Origin: an uncultured bacterium
GTDB taxonomy: Bacteria; Bacteroidota; Bacteroidia; Bacteroidales; Bacteroidaceae
Direction of reading: 5' to 3'
DNA: 64,000 nt
Assembly (NCBI GenBank): GCA_945829425.1
Contig: CALZUQ010000010.1
Location: forward strand, 1-64,000
The translations under genes were made by a program, and so were the position numbers. Positions 5,473 to 14,318 of this stretch are shown here, in pieces. The notes under the pieces were generated by a model that did not search any database, was not told the origin of the DNA, and worked only from the letters and a program-made list of their open reading frames with translations. Numbering within the stretch: position 1 is the first letter of the stretch; the number at the start of each line of letters is the position of its first letter.

Positions 5473-7047
5473 CTATTGTCCTGCCACTTCGTCGAGCAGT
5501 TCCTGCGGCCAATATCCGTACCAGTCGTAGCCGGTGCGTCGTTCGGCGTTGACATCCTCCAAGCGCCACACCTTCTTGCCCTCGCGGGTGGAGAGGAACG
5601 GAGTGTTGTCAGAGAGTTCATAGTAGCGGGCCCATATCGGCGGAGCCTTCTCGTCTTTCACCGTAACACGGTCGAAGGGGTATTCATGGTTTATTATTTT
5701 ATCCTCCGGCAGCGGCACCTCTTCGACCCTCATGCCGTATATCCTTACCTCTTTCAGCCATGCTATGGCACACCTTATGGCTTCGCGCACCTCGTCGGAA
5801 GGCTGTTGTATTGCCATGAGGAGACGTATCACGTCGCAGCTCTCACGTGCCGTAAGTCCGGGAAGCTCAAAGGTCCTCGCCTTCACAGGCAGCAGCGTGA
5901 CGTTGTCGTGCTGCTGTCCCCAGGCTGTCTTCTTCCCGTTCTGTACATACTGGCAGCGGAGTGTCATGTCTATGCCCCTGTCGAGTGCGTCGGCAATCCT
6001 TCGCCTCATGTCTTTTCCGAGCCATGTGAAACTGCTGTCGCCTTGTATGATGTTGAGGAAGAGCGATAAAGCACCTGTCGTGACCTCGTCGTTGAACGTT
6101 ATGGCATCGACATCCCATCCGCGCCAGCCGCCGTTGTCCTTTTGTGTGGAGAGGATATACTCCAGTCCTCTTTCAGCAGCCTTGCGGTATTTCTTCTTCC
6201 CTGTCAGTGAATATACGTCAGCAAGATATTCTATCTGCGGGAATGTGTTTCGGTTGTCGAGAGTGCTGCGTCTGTAGCGTTCCTTCAGAGCCTTCTTCAC
6301 CGAGTCGGCAGGCAGTATGCCTAACCAGTCGATGTTCTTCGGCCACCCTCCGTCAGTATTCTGGTATCTCAGCAGGTTGTCGGCAATGTCCTCATAGTCT
6401 TCCGGCGCGAGACGGTTGTATGTGCGGTCCTTATGCTTCAGGTTCCAATGGTGTATGCCGTCGCTGAACCCTTCTATGGAAGGCACTTGTGCGTATGCCT
6501 TACCCATGGCTGAGGTCAGAAGCAGTAGGATTATGAGCAGGAGTGTTGTCTTATGGCAGTTTTTTTCCTGCTTTTCATAGTCGACAAACGTGAAGTCATG
6601 GCTGTGCTTTTCGTCGGCGTGATGTTCTTCGCGCCATACCTCACGCCACGAAGAGTATTCCGGGAAGAACGCATCGGCGTGTTCGGGAGTGTCATGAATC
6701 TCCGTCAGACACAGCCTGTCGGCATAAGGCAAAGCCTCCGCATATACCGTTGCCCCGCCGATGATAAAGACATCCTCTCCTTCGCAATGTTCCAGCGCCT
6801 CGTTGAGAGACGTGAAAACCTCGCATCCCGGCAAGGTCTTTATGCTACGGCTCAGGACAATGTTACGTCTGTTGGGCAAGGCACCTTTCGGCAACGACTC
6901 GAAGGTCTTCCTGCCCATGATGATAGTATTGCCCGTGGTGAGGGCTTTGAAACGTTTCAGGTCGTCAGGAAGCCAGTACAGCAGTTTGTTGCCGTAGCCT
7001 ATCGCCCTGTCTTCCGCTACTGCGGCGATGATGGTCAGAGTGTTCAT
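5473..7047 (-). CDS. Dihydrofolate reductase fused in frame to PL10-type pectate lyase
   Basis: 524 residues in two unrelated halves. Residues 1-162 are a complete dihydrofolate reductase (MNTLTIIAAVAEDRAIGYGN, LPDDLKRFKALT, IIMGRKTFESL, VFIIGGATVY), reducing dihydrofolate with NADPH in the cytoplasm. Residues ~163-187 look like a secretion signal (KTTLLLIILLLLTSAMGKAYA). Residues ~188-524 are a PL10 pectate lyase (NTDGGWPKNIDWL, STLDNRNTFPQIEYLADVY, FELPGLTARESCDVIRLLM), which cleaves polygalacturonate by beta-elimination outside the inner membrane. The join passes through a run of seven A (6560-6566). One extra A would end DHFR at KKLP-stop and open a lyase frame at ATG 6578 (MKSRKKNCHKTTLLL), an ideal signal-peptide start. 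So this is probably two overlapping genes fused by a 1-bp loss, or one sequencing error. Minus-strand promoter box at 7222-7215. Confidence 0.85.
   Translation of the reverse strand: MNTLTIIAAVAEDRAIGYGNKLLYWLPDDLKRFKALTTGNTIIMGRKTFESLPKGALPNRRNIVLSRSIKTLPGCEVFTSLNEALEHCEGEDVFIIGGATVYAEALPYADRLCLTEIHDTPEHADAFFPEYSSWREVWREEHHADEKHSHDFTFVDYEKQEKNCHKTTLLLIILLLLTSAMGKAYAQVPSIEGFSDGIHHWNLKHKDRTYNRLAPEDYEDIADNLLRYQNTDGGWPKNIDWLGILPADSVKKALKERYRRSTLDNRNTFPQIEYLADVYSLTGKKKYRKAAERGLEYILSTQKDNGGWRGWDVDAITFNDEVTTGALSLFLNIIQGDSSFTWLGKDMRRRIADALDRGIDMTLRCQYVQNGKKTAWGQQHDNVTLLPVKARTFELPGLTARESCDVIRLLMAIQQPSDEVREAIRCAIAWLKEVRIYGMRVEEVPLPEDKIINHEYPFDRVTVKDEKAPPIWARYYELSDNTPFLSTREGKKVWRLEDVNAERRTGYDWYGYWPQELLDEVAGQ
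6560..6566 (-). other. A7 homopolymer at the DHFR/lyase junction
   Basis: Seven A residues on the coding strand, between GAAAAGCAGG and CTGCCATAAG. With seven, the two genes are one frame. With eight, DHFR stops at TAA six codons after KQE, and the lyase frame is entered from ATG at 6578 on the same strand. The run is a natural site for replication or transcription slippage and for base-calling error. Confidence 0.8.
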
Positions 7048-7214
7048 TGATTGTTCTCTTTTTCTTGGTTTTACGTTCTTGAGGTGGGTTCTCCTCGTTT
7101 CTTCCCGTTAAGGCTTGCTCTATTCATTATGTTGCTCTGGTCAGTGAAACCATAAGCCAAGTCGCCCACATGCTTGTAACGAGGGGGAGTGGCACTGCCC
7201 CTGTCAAGTTTGTG

Positions 7215-7222
7215 CAAAGTTA
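7215..7222 (-). promoter_or_regulatory. -7 box for the DHFR-lyase gene
   Basis: Leftward TAACTTTG, matching the Bacteroidetes TAnnTTTG consensus, about 168 bp before the ATG at 7047. The long leader contains GAACCCACCTCAAG near 7094-7081, resembling the end of the palindromic element. Confidence 0.6.
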
Positions 7223-7329
7223 CATTATTTTTTTCCTTTTTCCATTCTTGTCATAAAGATTTTTTATATTATTAATGCTAATAAACGAAAAAAGAACGCT
7301 TTTTCTTTGATTTTCTTTGAGAAAATATA

Positions 7330-7337
7330 TATCTTTG
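7330..7337 (+). promoter_or_regulatory. -7 box for the M6 metalloprotease gene
   Basis: TATCTTTG fits TAnnTTTG, with AT-rich DNA upstream. It lies inside the 5' extension of the longest open frame (which begins at 7317), so transcription starts after that first ATG and the real translation start must be downstream. Confidence 0.7.
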
Positions 7338-7358
7338 CATATGAAAATTCATTTTGAA

Positions 7359-7414
7359 CGTCAGCCCATAATTACTAACCTTTTGACGGTGGGGGTTAAT
7401 GCAACCCACCTTAA
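7359..7414 (-). mobile_element. Half copy of the palindromic element in a 5' leader
   Basis: On the plus strand it is the reverse complement of the left ~56 bp of the 199-bp element: CCCATAATTACTAAC, then TTGACGGTGGG, ending AACCCACCTTAA. Only this arm is present; the central hairpin and other end are missing. It lies between the -7 box and the start codon of the M6 protease gene and ends 5 nt before ATG 7419. Read in frame, it gives the same peptide (PIITNLLTVG) as the copy at 3481, which shows that stretch is element-derived and not protein. Confidence 0.75.
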
Positions 7415-7418
7415 ATTG

Positions 7419-9161
7419 ATGAAGATGAGAACAATGAGAAGAATATTAATCCTTTTGACTTTTGCTTTCGTCGCCCTTCAGGTTAAGGCGGTGAGAGCTT
7501 TTCCCGTATCTTTTGATGTCACACTCAGCGACGGCACGCAGACGACGGTGCGCCTGTGGGGTGACGAGTATTGTCATTTCTATATCACTGCGCAAGGCGA
7601 CGTGGCGTTACGTGAAGGTATGACGTGGAGGAAAGCGACAGAGGCTGAGACGGCAGAGACACGCCGTCAGTATGAGCGGTCGGTGCTCTCACGTCAGCAG
7701 ATGTCTTCCGTGGCGGAGTCCTCGTCGCAGCCGTTCCCTTTTCCTGAAGCGTCACACCCTTTCCCTCATGTCGGCACACCCCGTGTGCTTGTCATCATGG
7801 CGTCGTTCAGCAATCAGGAGTTTGTTTACTCACGTGACGACATTGACAACCTCCTCAACTCACGCGACTACGTGCCTTACGAGCAGGGACTGTATAAAAG
7901 CTACGGCTCTGTGGCGCAGTTCTTCAACGACTGCAGCGAAGGGAAATACCGTCCGCAGTTTGATGTCGTAGGACCTTATAAACTGCCTAACGACTACCAG
8001 TATTACGGTGATAACAGGGCTGGCAGCGACAAGAACAGGACGCAGTTCCTGACAGACGCGTGTGATGCGGCTCTTGCCGACGGAGTGGACTTCTCGCAGT
8101 ATGATGCCGACGGCGACGGATATCTTGACCTCGTCTATGTCTACTATGCCGGTTATGGCGAAGACGCCGGAGCCGACCCAAGCACGCTGTGGCCTTGCTC
8201 GGGAATACACAACGGCAACAATACCTACAGTGGCAAACGCCTGTACCGCTTCGGCATAAGCAACGAGCTCTTCGCATATCCGTCATATTATGCCGACGGC
8301 GTGACACCGTGGCTCCGCGGCGCCAGCGTCCTGATACATGAGATGGGACATACGTTAGGCCTCCCCGACGTTTATCCTACAGTGAGCTGGGCGGACGTAA
8401 AGAAATACGACAACCAGTCTATGGAATTCTGGGACATCATGGACAATGGAACAGCCGTATATTTGGGATATTACCCTACGCCGTACAGCGCATGGGAGCG
8501 GGAGTGGCTCGGATGGACAGAACCTATTGAAGAGCTTACAACGTCAGGGACATACACCCTCAAGCCGTTGGCATATGGCGGAAAGGCATACCGCATATAT
8601 AACCCTAACGACGCGACACACCGTGAGTTCTATGTCCTGGAGAACATTGCAAACGGACCGGAATCAGGATGGTACTGCTGGATGCCGGGCAACGGACTCC
8701 TTGTGACGCATATCAACTACAACGCCACAACATTCGCCAACTTCAACAACCCGAACAATACCGCAGGGAAACCGGGATGGACCATAGTGCCTGCCAACGG
8801 CACGATATATTCCGGCTACAGAGCTTTTGAGTCTGCTTCGTCGCCGGACTATATGTCACAGGAAGACTTGCAGGAGAACTACAGAGGCAATACCCTGCCG
8901 GGACGGGAGAACATCACGTCGCTGGCGGAATGGAAAGAGTATAGCCCCGTGATGTCTTTCAAGATAGACAATGTGGTGAAGGACATCGAGGGGAACATAA
9001 CCTTTGACTTCTACACCGAGGCGTCGGCGATACGCGATGTCGTGATGCCGGAGGATGTACAGGACAGAGTATTTACCATAGACGGACGAAAGGCCGGGGG
9101 ACACGGAGACAACTTGCCGAAAGGAATATATATCGTGAACGGAAAGAAAGTCGTGTGGTGA
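7419..9161 (+). CDS. Secreted M6-family zinc metalloprotease
   Basis: 580 residues from ATG 7419 (MKMRTMRRILILLTFAF), with a signal peptide ending near AVRAF; ATG 7434 is also possible. The M6 (immune inhibitor A-like) catalytic helix is LIHEMGHTLGLPDVY at about residue 308-322: two zinc His and the catalytic Glu. A conserved Met-turn-like DIMDNG follows at about 343. A DADGDGYLDLVYVYYAGYGE segment (about 229-248) is usual in the family. The C-terminus (TIDGRKAGG, then LPKGIYIVNGKKVVW) looks like the short carboxy-terminal module common in exported Prevotella proteins. A longer frame from 7317 is rejected because it reads through the promoter and an element fragment. The next gene starts 19 bp downstream, so co-transcription is likely. 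Confidence 0.85.
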   Translation: MKMRTMRRILILLTFAFVALQVKAVRAFPVSFDVTLSDGTQTTVRLWGDEYCHFYITAQGDVALREGMTWRKATEAETAETRRQYERSVLSRQQMSSVAESSSQPFPFPEASHPFPHVGTPRVLVIMASFSNQEFVYSRDDIDNLLNSRDYVPYEQGLYKSYGSVAQFFNDCSEGKYRPQFDVVGPYKLPNDYQYYGDNRAGSDKNRTQFLTDACDAALADGVDFSQYDADGDGYLDLVYVYYAGYGEDAGADPSTLWPCSGIHNGNNTYSGKRLYRFGISNELFAYPSYYADGVTPWLRGASVLIHEMGHTLGLPDVYPTVSWADVKKYDNQSMEFWDIMDNGTAVYLGYYPTPYSAWEREWLGWTEPIEELTTSGTYTLKPLAYGGKAYRIYNPNDATHREFYVLENIANGPESGWYCWMPGNGLLVTHINYNATTFANFNNPNNTAGKPGWTIVPANGTIYSGYRAFESASSPDYMSQEDLQENYRGNTLPGRENITSLAEWKEYSPVMSFKIDNVVKDIEGNITFDFYTEASAIRDVVMPEDVQDRVFTIDGRKAGGHGDNLPKGIYIVNGKKVVW

Positions 9162-9179
9162 ATGTGAAATAATAATAAG

Positions 9180-12100
9180 ATGATGAGAATACCGACGTTA
9201 CTGACATTACTCCTTCTCGCAGTCGCTGTGCATGCCACGGACTATGACGCACTATGGAAGAAAGTGGAGGCGAGCAGGAGAAGAGACATGCCGAAGCAGA
9301 CCGTGACACTCCTCGACAACATCATAGCCCACGCTACGGCGGAGGGTGAGGCAGGAGAGTATATGGCTGCCTCGTTCTGTCGTGGCGTAGCGTTGGAAAT
9401 GGTGTCGCCGGACTCTCTGCAGACAGCCTTCGACACCCTTTGTAAGCAGGCACGTGAGGCGGAGAGAAAAAGCTTGGCAGACAACGCCACGGACGAAGAT
9501 GTGGCAATCATGGCGTTATACTATACCGCCCTGGCACGCTGGACGGAGAATGTCGAGACGACACTCACGAAAGAGGAGTGCCTTGACAAGGCACTGCGCT
9601 CGCCCGAGGTACTGGCAAGGAACGTCACCATGCCTTTCAGACGTATGGTCTCTGTAGGCAAGGACGATGTGGCATACTGCCACGACCTGCTGTCGTTTGT
9701 AGGTCATGAGGCAAAACGTTACACCATGCTGTATGACTATTACCTCGCTCACGGCAACAGACGGGCGGCATGTCTGGAACTCTTCCTCCATGCCACACAA
9801 AGCTCTTTCAGTCACGACGACCTCGCCGTGACACACAGGAAGACGATGCTGGCGGAAGGCATGACACGCTTTGCCGACCTCCCTGAGGCATCGCTTCTCG
9901 CCAAGGCTTATTACGACATTCTCCTGTCGGACAATGACGTAACAGAGAAGGTGCGCCACACGTTCCTCATGGAACGTATAGCATATCATGAGAGCTTGTG
10001 GGGTAAGGAGAAGGAGGAGTATGTCAACGCTCTGCGCAACGCCTTGACAGAAATCACACGCCCGACGTTCAGCGTGGTAATGGACCGTGGGACAGCGGTC
10101 GTGGAGATGCGTAACATCTCGACGATGAACATAGAACTCTTTCCGCTCGATGCTGACGGCAAGTATCAGGAGAGTAGTGTCACAAACCGGAATATCGCGG
10201 CTATAAAGAAGAAAATATCCGGAGAGGCAATAAAAGTACGTAAGGTTTATGACATGCCGGAATGGCAACAGCATGCTGACACTCTGAAGATGCCGGAGAT
10301 GCCTTACGGAGTGTACCTCGTAAAGCTGACGGGCGACAAGCTGACGGCATACAGCCTGTATTATCATAGTGACCTCTCACTGCTGATTCTGCCACTGTCT
10401 AAAGACACATGGCGCATAATAACCGTTTCTGCTACCACAGGAGAGCCGGTGCCTGACGCCACCGTGGTGTTCAGCAAGGAAGACGGTCGGGGAAACGTGA
10501 AGGCCATGCACAGTTTCGTGACCGATAAAAAAGGCGAGACGACAGTGAGAGGAATGGAGGAGGTAAACAGGGTATATGTCTATACTCCTCATGACAAGGC
10601 ATTCAAAAAGACATACCACAGTGCATTCTTCAGCCGGCAGAAGAGAATAGAGCGGCGTGACGTGGCACATCTCTTTACCGACCGTGCCATATACCGTCCG
10701 GGACAGGACATAAAGGCTACAGTGATAGTGCATAACGCAGCGGACGAAGAAAACATACATGTGGTGGAAGGAAAGAGAATGGCTGTCGAGATATACGACG
10801 CAAAGGGAGAGACGGTCTTTGCCGACAGCATAACGACGGACGGCATGGGCAACGCCATGTTGAGCTATGCCTTGCCGGAAAAGGTGAACAACGGCATGTG
10901 GCGCATGACGTGCAGGGAGGACAGCATGCTCTCTGCATACGTCAGCTTCCGGGTGGAGGAATACCGCAGGCCAACCTTTGAGGTGAGATGTAGCAATGCA
11001 GAGGATTTCCGTAACGTCATAGCCATAATGCGTGACACATGCCGTGCTGCGGACACTCTGCGTGTGGCGGTAAGCTTCGATGCGGTGAGGTTTACAGAAC
11101 AGCCGGTAGCAAAAGCCCAAGTGACATACTCTGTAAGGAGAAGCAGCCTGTGGCCATGGTGGAGAATGAGGGGAGACAGCCGTACGGTGATAGACAAGGC
11201 GGTGGCAGAGACCGGTGCTGACGGTACAGTAACGTTACCTCTGACGCTGACCATTCCGGAAGGTTCTTCGGGAGGATATGTCTTCCACGTTACGGCAGAG
11301 GTGACAGACGCTAACGGCGAGACACAGGAGGCTATGCAGACAATTCGTGTAACAAGAAAAGACGATGGCGTGCGATACGAAGGGAGGACGGCATTGCCGG
11401 AATATGAGGTGTCGCATGAGGCTTTCACACCTTCCGGCTCGGTGAGGTTTGTCATGAGAAAAAGAGATGCCGCCATGCAGTCGGCGTATTACACTCTTTT
11501 CTCTGACAAAGGTATAGTAGAGAGTGGCACACTGCGTTTCGACACTTTATACACCCGCAACTTTTCATACAGCAGGAAATATGGTGAGGGACTGACCTTG
11601 GCATATACATGGGTCAGGGACGGCAAGGCGCATTCCTTTTCCACAACACTGCGCAAGCCTTCCAAGGACCTGAGGCTTCCGACGGTATGGAAAACCTTCC
11701 GTGACCGTACGATGCCTGGCAAGGAGGAGACATGGACTATAAGCGTGGGACGGGGACAAAAAGCCACTATGTTAGCTACTGTTTATGACAGCAGCCTCGA
11801 TGCGCTGAGCCCGCTGTCATGGACGTTGACACCTATAGTGAACACATACTGGCTCTCGACATCCTTCAACGGCAAGATGCCTCAGACGGCATACGGCAAT
11901 GCATGGCAGGAGACGAAGGCACGGAAGGTGTATGACGTAGAGACGGCAACCATAAACAGTGCGATGGTCTGCATGCCGGTATATTCCTTCGGCATTGCCG
12001 CTCCGTCGCCTATGTATGGCATGGCGGGGAGCATGAAAAACCGCACCGCAAAGATGGCTCTCGACATGGCTGTGAAGAAGGAAACTGTCATAGCAGAGGC

Positions 12101-14210
12101 TGTGGAAGAGAAGGCTATGGCGGAAGGCGAAGAGAGAGGGGATGGTGACGGCATGAATGGAAACGAGGCGGATATTTCACGGATGTTGCGCACCTCACTC
12201 GGTGAGACGGCATATTACGTCTCGTCAGCAACGGCAGATGAACAGGGAAATATCTCGCTGACGTTCCGTATGCCGGAGACGATGACAGCATGGCGGCTGA
12301 AAGGCATCGTATATGATACGGCCATGCGTCATGCCATGGTCGACACGTTATGTGTGGCACAGAAGGACATAGTAGTGAGGCCGAACATTCCGAGGTTCTT
12401 ACGCGAAGGAGACAGGGCGGTGGTGCGTGCCGCTGTAGAGAACACTACGGAGAAGGACATCACGGCAGAGGTAACCATGCAGTATCTTGACGGTGCGGGA
12501 AAGAACGTTATATGGCAGGAGAAACGAGAGCTGACGGTAAAGGCGAAGGAAGCGGAGACGATAGCCATGAGAGCTATGGCTGTTCCTGAGGACAGTGCCG
12601 TGGTGATACGCATCGTGGCGTGTACTCCCGAGGGAGCTTCTGACGGAGAGCAGCATATGGTGTATGTAGAGCCGAAGACAGAGAGTGTCACCATGACACG
12701 TCCTTTCACACTCCATGCTTCGGGAGAGTATGAATATGATATTGCCAACCTCATCGTGCCGGGGAGTACGGGGCGTATGATGCGAGTGAAATATACTGGC
12801 CGTGCAGAAGATTTGCTTCTTGACGCCGTGTCGTCGGCATCAGTACCGTCGACAGACGATGCGCTTGCTCTCGTCTCGGCATTGTATGTCCGGCGGATGT
12901 TCTCCATGACCGACACCTTGGACATCAGCGGAAGGTTGATGTGTATGCAGGATAGCGACGGCATGTGGCCGTGGTGGAACGGCATGTCGGCATCATCCTA
13001 TGTCACAACAGGCGTGGCACGGATGTTGGCACGTCTCGCACTTTTCGAGCGTGACGACAGCAATGTGCGGGCTATGCTCAGCAAGGCTATGCCTGCTCTT
13101 CTCACACTTCTGAACGATGAGGCATCAGAGTTGCGTAAGACGAAGAAAAAAGAAAACGTCAGACCGTCGCAGACGGCATTGGACATCATGTACATAGTCT
13201 CTGTCATGAAACATACCGGCAGACTTCCTCTGACATCACAGCAGGAGAAGGATATGGAGTATATGGTTTCGCTTATGGAGAACACTATGAAGGGACTCTC
13301 TATATACGGAAAAGCAAACGGGGCTGTGATACTCGCAATGAACGGAAGGAAGGCTAAGGCAAAGCAGTTCATGGAGTCGTTGAGAGAGTATAGCGTGGTT
13401 ACGGAAGAGGCAGGAAGGTATTTCGACTCGCCAAAGGCGTTGTATTCGTGGAGGAATTACAGAATACCGTCGCAGGTGGCTGCAATAGAGGCGTTATGGC
13501 TCGTGGAACCGCAGGACGTAACAACGAGGGAGGAGATGCAGCGTTGGCTGCTGCACGAGAAGCGCACACAGCTGTGGAGCTCTTCCGTGAACACTGCCGA
13601 TGCCATTCATGCCTTCATGCTTGCACGCGGAAAGGATGATGGAGCAACAGAACCGGCTGTGATAAGGTATAACGGCACCACACTGCATATGGAAGGCGGA
13701 AAGACTCTTCACGCAGAAAGGGAGATAGGTGAGGGCGGCAAGCTTTCTGTCAGCAAGACATCGCAGGGAACGTCATGGGGCGCGGTATATGTCGATCAGG
13801 ACGTTGACGCGGAAAGTGTCAGTGAAAGGGGTGAGGGCTTCACGATATACCGTGAGGTAATAGACGACGGACAGGCTCTCGGAAGGAGAGTGAAGGTGCG
13901 CATCACGGTGAAGGCTTTCCGCGACTATGACTTCGTGGAGATACATGACAACCGCATGGCGTGTCTTGAGCCGGTAGAGCAACTCAGCAGATACTGCCGT
14001 GCTGAGACATACGGCACGGCACGAGGTTCTTTCTCCGGTTACTACCGTGTCGTGGGCGACCGGCGTACGTCGTATTTCTTCGACAAGATGGCGAAGGGTA
14101 CGCACGTCATTGAGACGGAATATCATGTCGACCGCGAGGGAGAGTATTCCCAGGGGACGGTAACGGTGAGATGCTCGTATGCCGACGAGTTTTCTGCCAT
14201 AGCAAGATAG
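9180..14210 (+). CDS. Alpha-2-macroglobulin family protein without thioester
   Basis: 1676 residues with a signal peptide (MRIPTLLTLLLLAVAVHA). Alpha-2-macroglobulin domains follow in order: MG2 with LFTDRAIYRPGQDIKATVIV at about 500-520, bait-region-like segments, the A2M domain with TFRMPETMTAWRLKGIVYD at about 1030-1050, and the terpenoid-cyclase-like domain with DGMWPWWNGMSASSYVTTG near 1260. The CxEQ thioester that traps proteases in classical members is absent from the place before the WPWW motif, as in E. coli YfaS. The family is thought to inhibit or trap proteases in the periplasm or at the surface; without the thioester, only non-covalent capture is possible. It directly follows an M6 protease (19 bp), which may be its partner. 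Large insertions rich in Lys/Glu (about residues 975-1000) look disordered. Confidence 0.85.
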   Translation: MMRIPTLLTLLLLAVAVHATDYDALWKKVEASRRRDMPKQTVTLLDNIIAHATAEGEAGEYMAASFCRGVALEMVSPDSLQTAFDTLCKQAREAERKSLADNATDEDVAIMALYYTALARWTENVETTLTKEECLDKALRSPEVLARNVTMPFRRMVSVGKDDVAYCHDLLSFVGHEAKRYTMLYDYYLAHGNRRAACLELFLHATQSSFSHDDLAVTHRKTMLAEGMTRFADLPEASLLAKAYYDILLSDNDVTEKVRHTFLMERIAYHESLWGKEKEEYVNALRNALTEITRPTFSVVMDRGTAVVEMRNISTMNIELFPLDADGKYQESSVTNRNIAAIKKKISGEAIKVRKVYDMPEWQQHADTLKMPEMPYGVYLVKLTGDKLTAYSLYYHSDLSLLILPLSKDTWRIITVSATTGEPVPDATVVFSKEDGRGNVKAMHSFVTDKKGETTVRGMEEVNRVYVYTPHDKAFKKTYHSAFFSRQKRIERRDVAHLFTDRAIYRPGQDIKATVIVHNAADEENIHVVEGKRMAVEIYDAKGETVFADSITTDGMGNAMLSYALPEKVNNGMWRMTCREDSMLSAYVSFRVEEYRRPTFEVRCSNAEDFRNVIAIMRDTCRAADTLRVAVSFDAVRFTEQPVAKAQVTYSVRRSSLWPWWRMRGDSRTVIDKAVAETGADGTVTLPLTLTIPEGSSGGYVFHVTAEVTDANGETQEAMQTIRVTRKDDGVRYEGRTALPEYEVSHEAFTPSGSVRFVMRKRDAAMQSAYYTLFSDKGIVESGTLRFDTLYTRNFSYSRKYGEGLTLAYTWVRDGKAHSFSTTLRKPSKDLRLPTVWKTFRDRTMPGKEETWTISVGRGQKATMLATVYDSSLDALSPLSWTLTPIVNTYWLSTSFNGKMPQTAYGNAWQETKARKVYDVETATINSAMVCMPVYSFGIAAPSPMYGMAGSMKNRTAKMALDMAVKKETVIAEAVEEKAMAEGEERGDGDGMNGNEADISRMLRTSLGETAYYVSSATADEQGNISLTFRMPETMTAWRLKGIVYDTAMRHAMVDTLCVAQKDIVVRPNIPRFLREGDRAVVRAAVENTTEKDITAEVTMQYLDGAGKNVIWQEKRELTVKAKEAETIAMRAMAVPEDSAVVIRIVACTPEGASDGEQHMVYVEPKTESVTMTRPFTLHASGEYEYDIANLIVPGSTGRMMRVKYTGRAEDLLLDAVSSASVPSTDDALALVSALYVRRMFSMTDTLDISGRLMCMQDSDGMWPWWNGMSASSYVTTGVARMLARLALFERDDSNVRAMLSKAMPALLTLLNDEASELRKTKKKENVRPSQTALDIMYIVSVMKHTGRLPLTSQQEKDMEYMVSLMENTMKGLSIYGKANGAVILAMNGRKAKAKQFMESLREYSVVTEEAGRYFDSPKALYSWRNYRIPSQVAAIEALWLVEPQDVTTREEMQRWLLHEKRTQLWSSSVNTADAIHAFMLARGKDDGATEPAVIRYNGTTLHMEGGKTLHAEREIGEGGKLSVSKTSQGTSWGAVYVDQDVDAESVSERGEGFTIYREVIDDGQALGRRVKVRITVKAFRDYDFVEIHDNRMACLEPVEQLSRYCRAETYGTARGSFSGYYRVVGDRRTSYFFDKMAKGTHVIETEYHVDREGEYSQGTVTVRCSYADEFSAIAR

Positions 14211-14290
14211 CCGTCGCCAAAGCCATTTTTTTTCCATTACTCGGTGGGAAGTGTAATGACTGTATGTCCTAAAAAAACGTATGGCGCATT

Positions 14291-14300
14291 CCCCCCCCCC
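14291..14300 (+). repeat. C10 homopolymer upstream of the helicase
   Basis: Ten consecutive C between CGCATT and TAATCG, 19 bp before the helicase ATG and inside its leader. Such tracts change length by slippage and can alter expression. Confidence 0.85.
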
Positions 14301-14318
14301 TAATCGTAAAAGAATAAT

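Noticed and set aside
7317..7418. Longer N-terminus for the M6 protease
   Set aside because: This stretch contains the -7 box and half of the palindromic element; a similar peptide (PIITNLLTVG) appears by reading the other copy at 3481, so it is not protein-coding.
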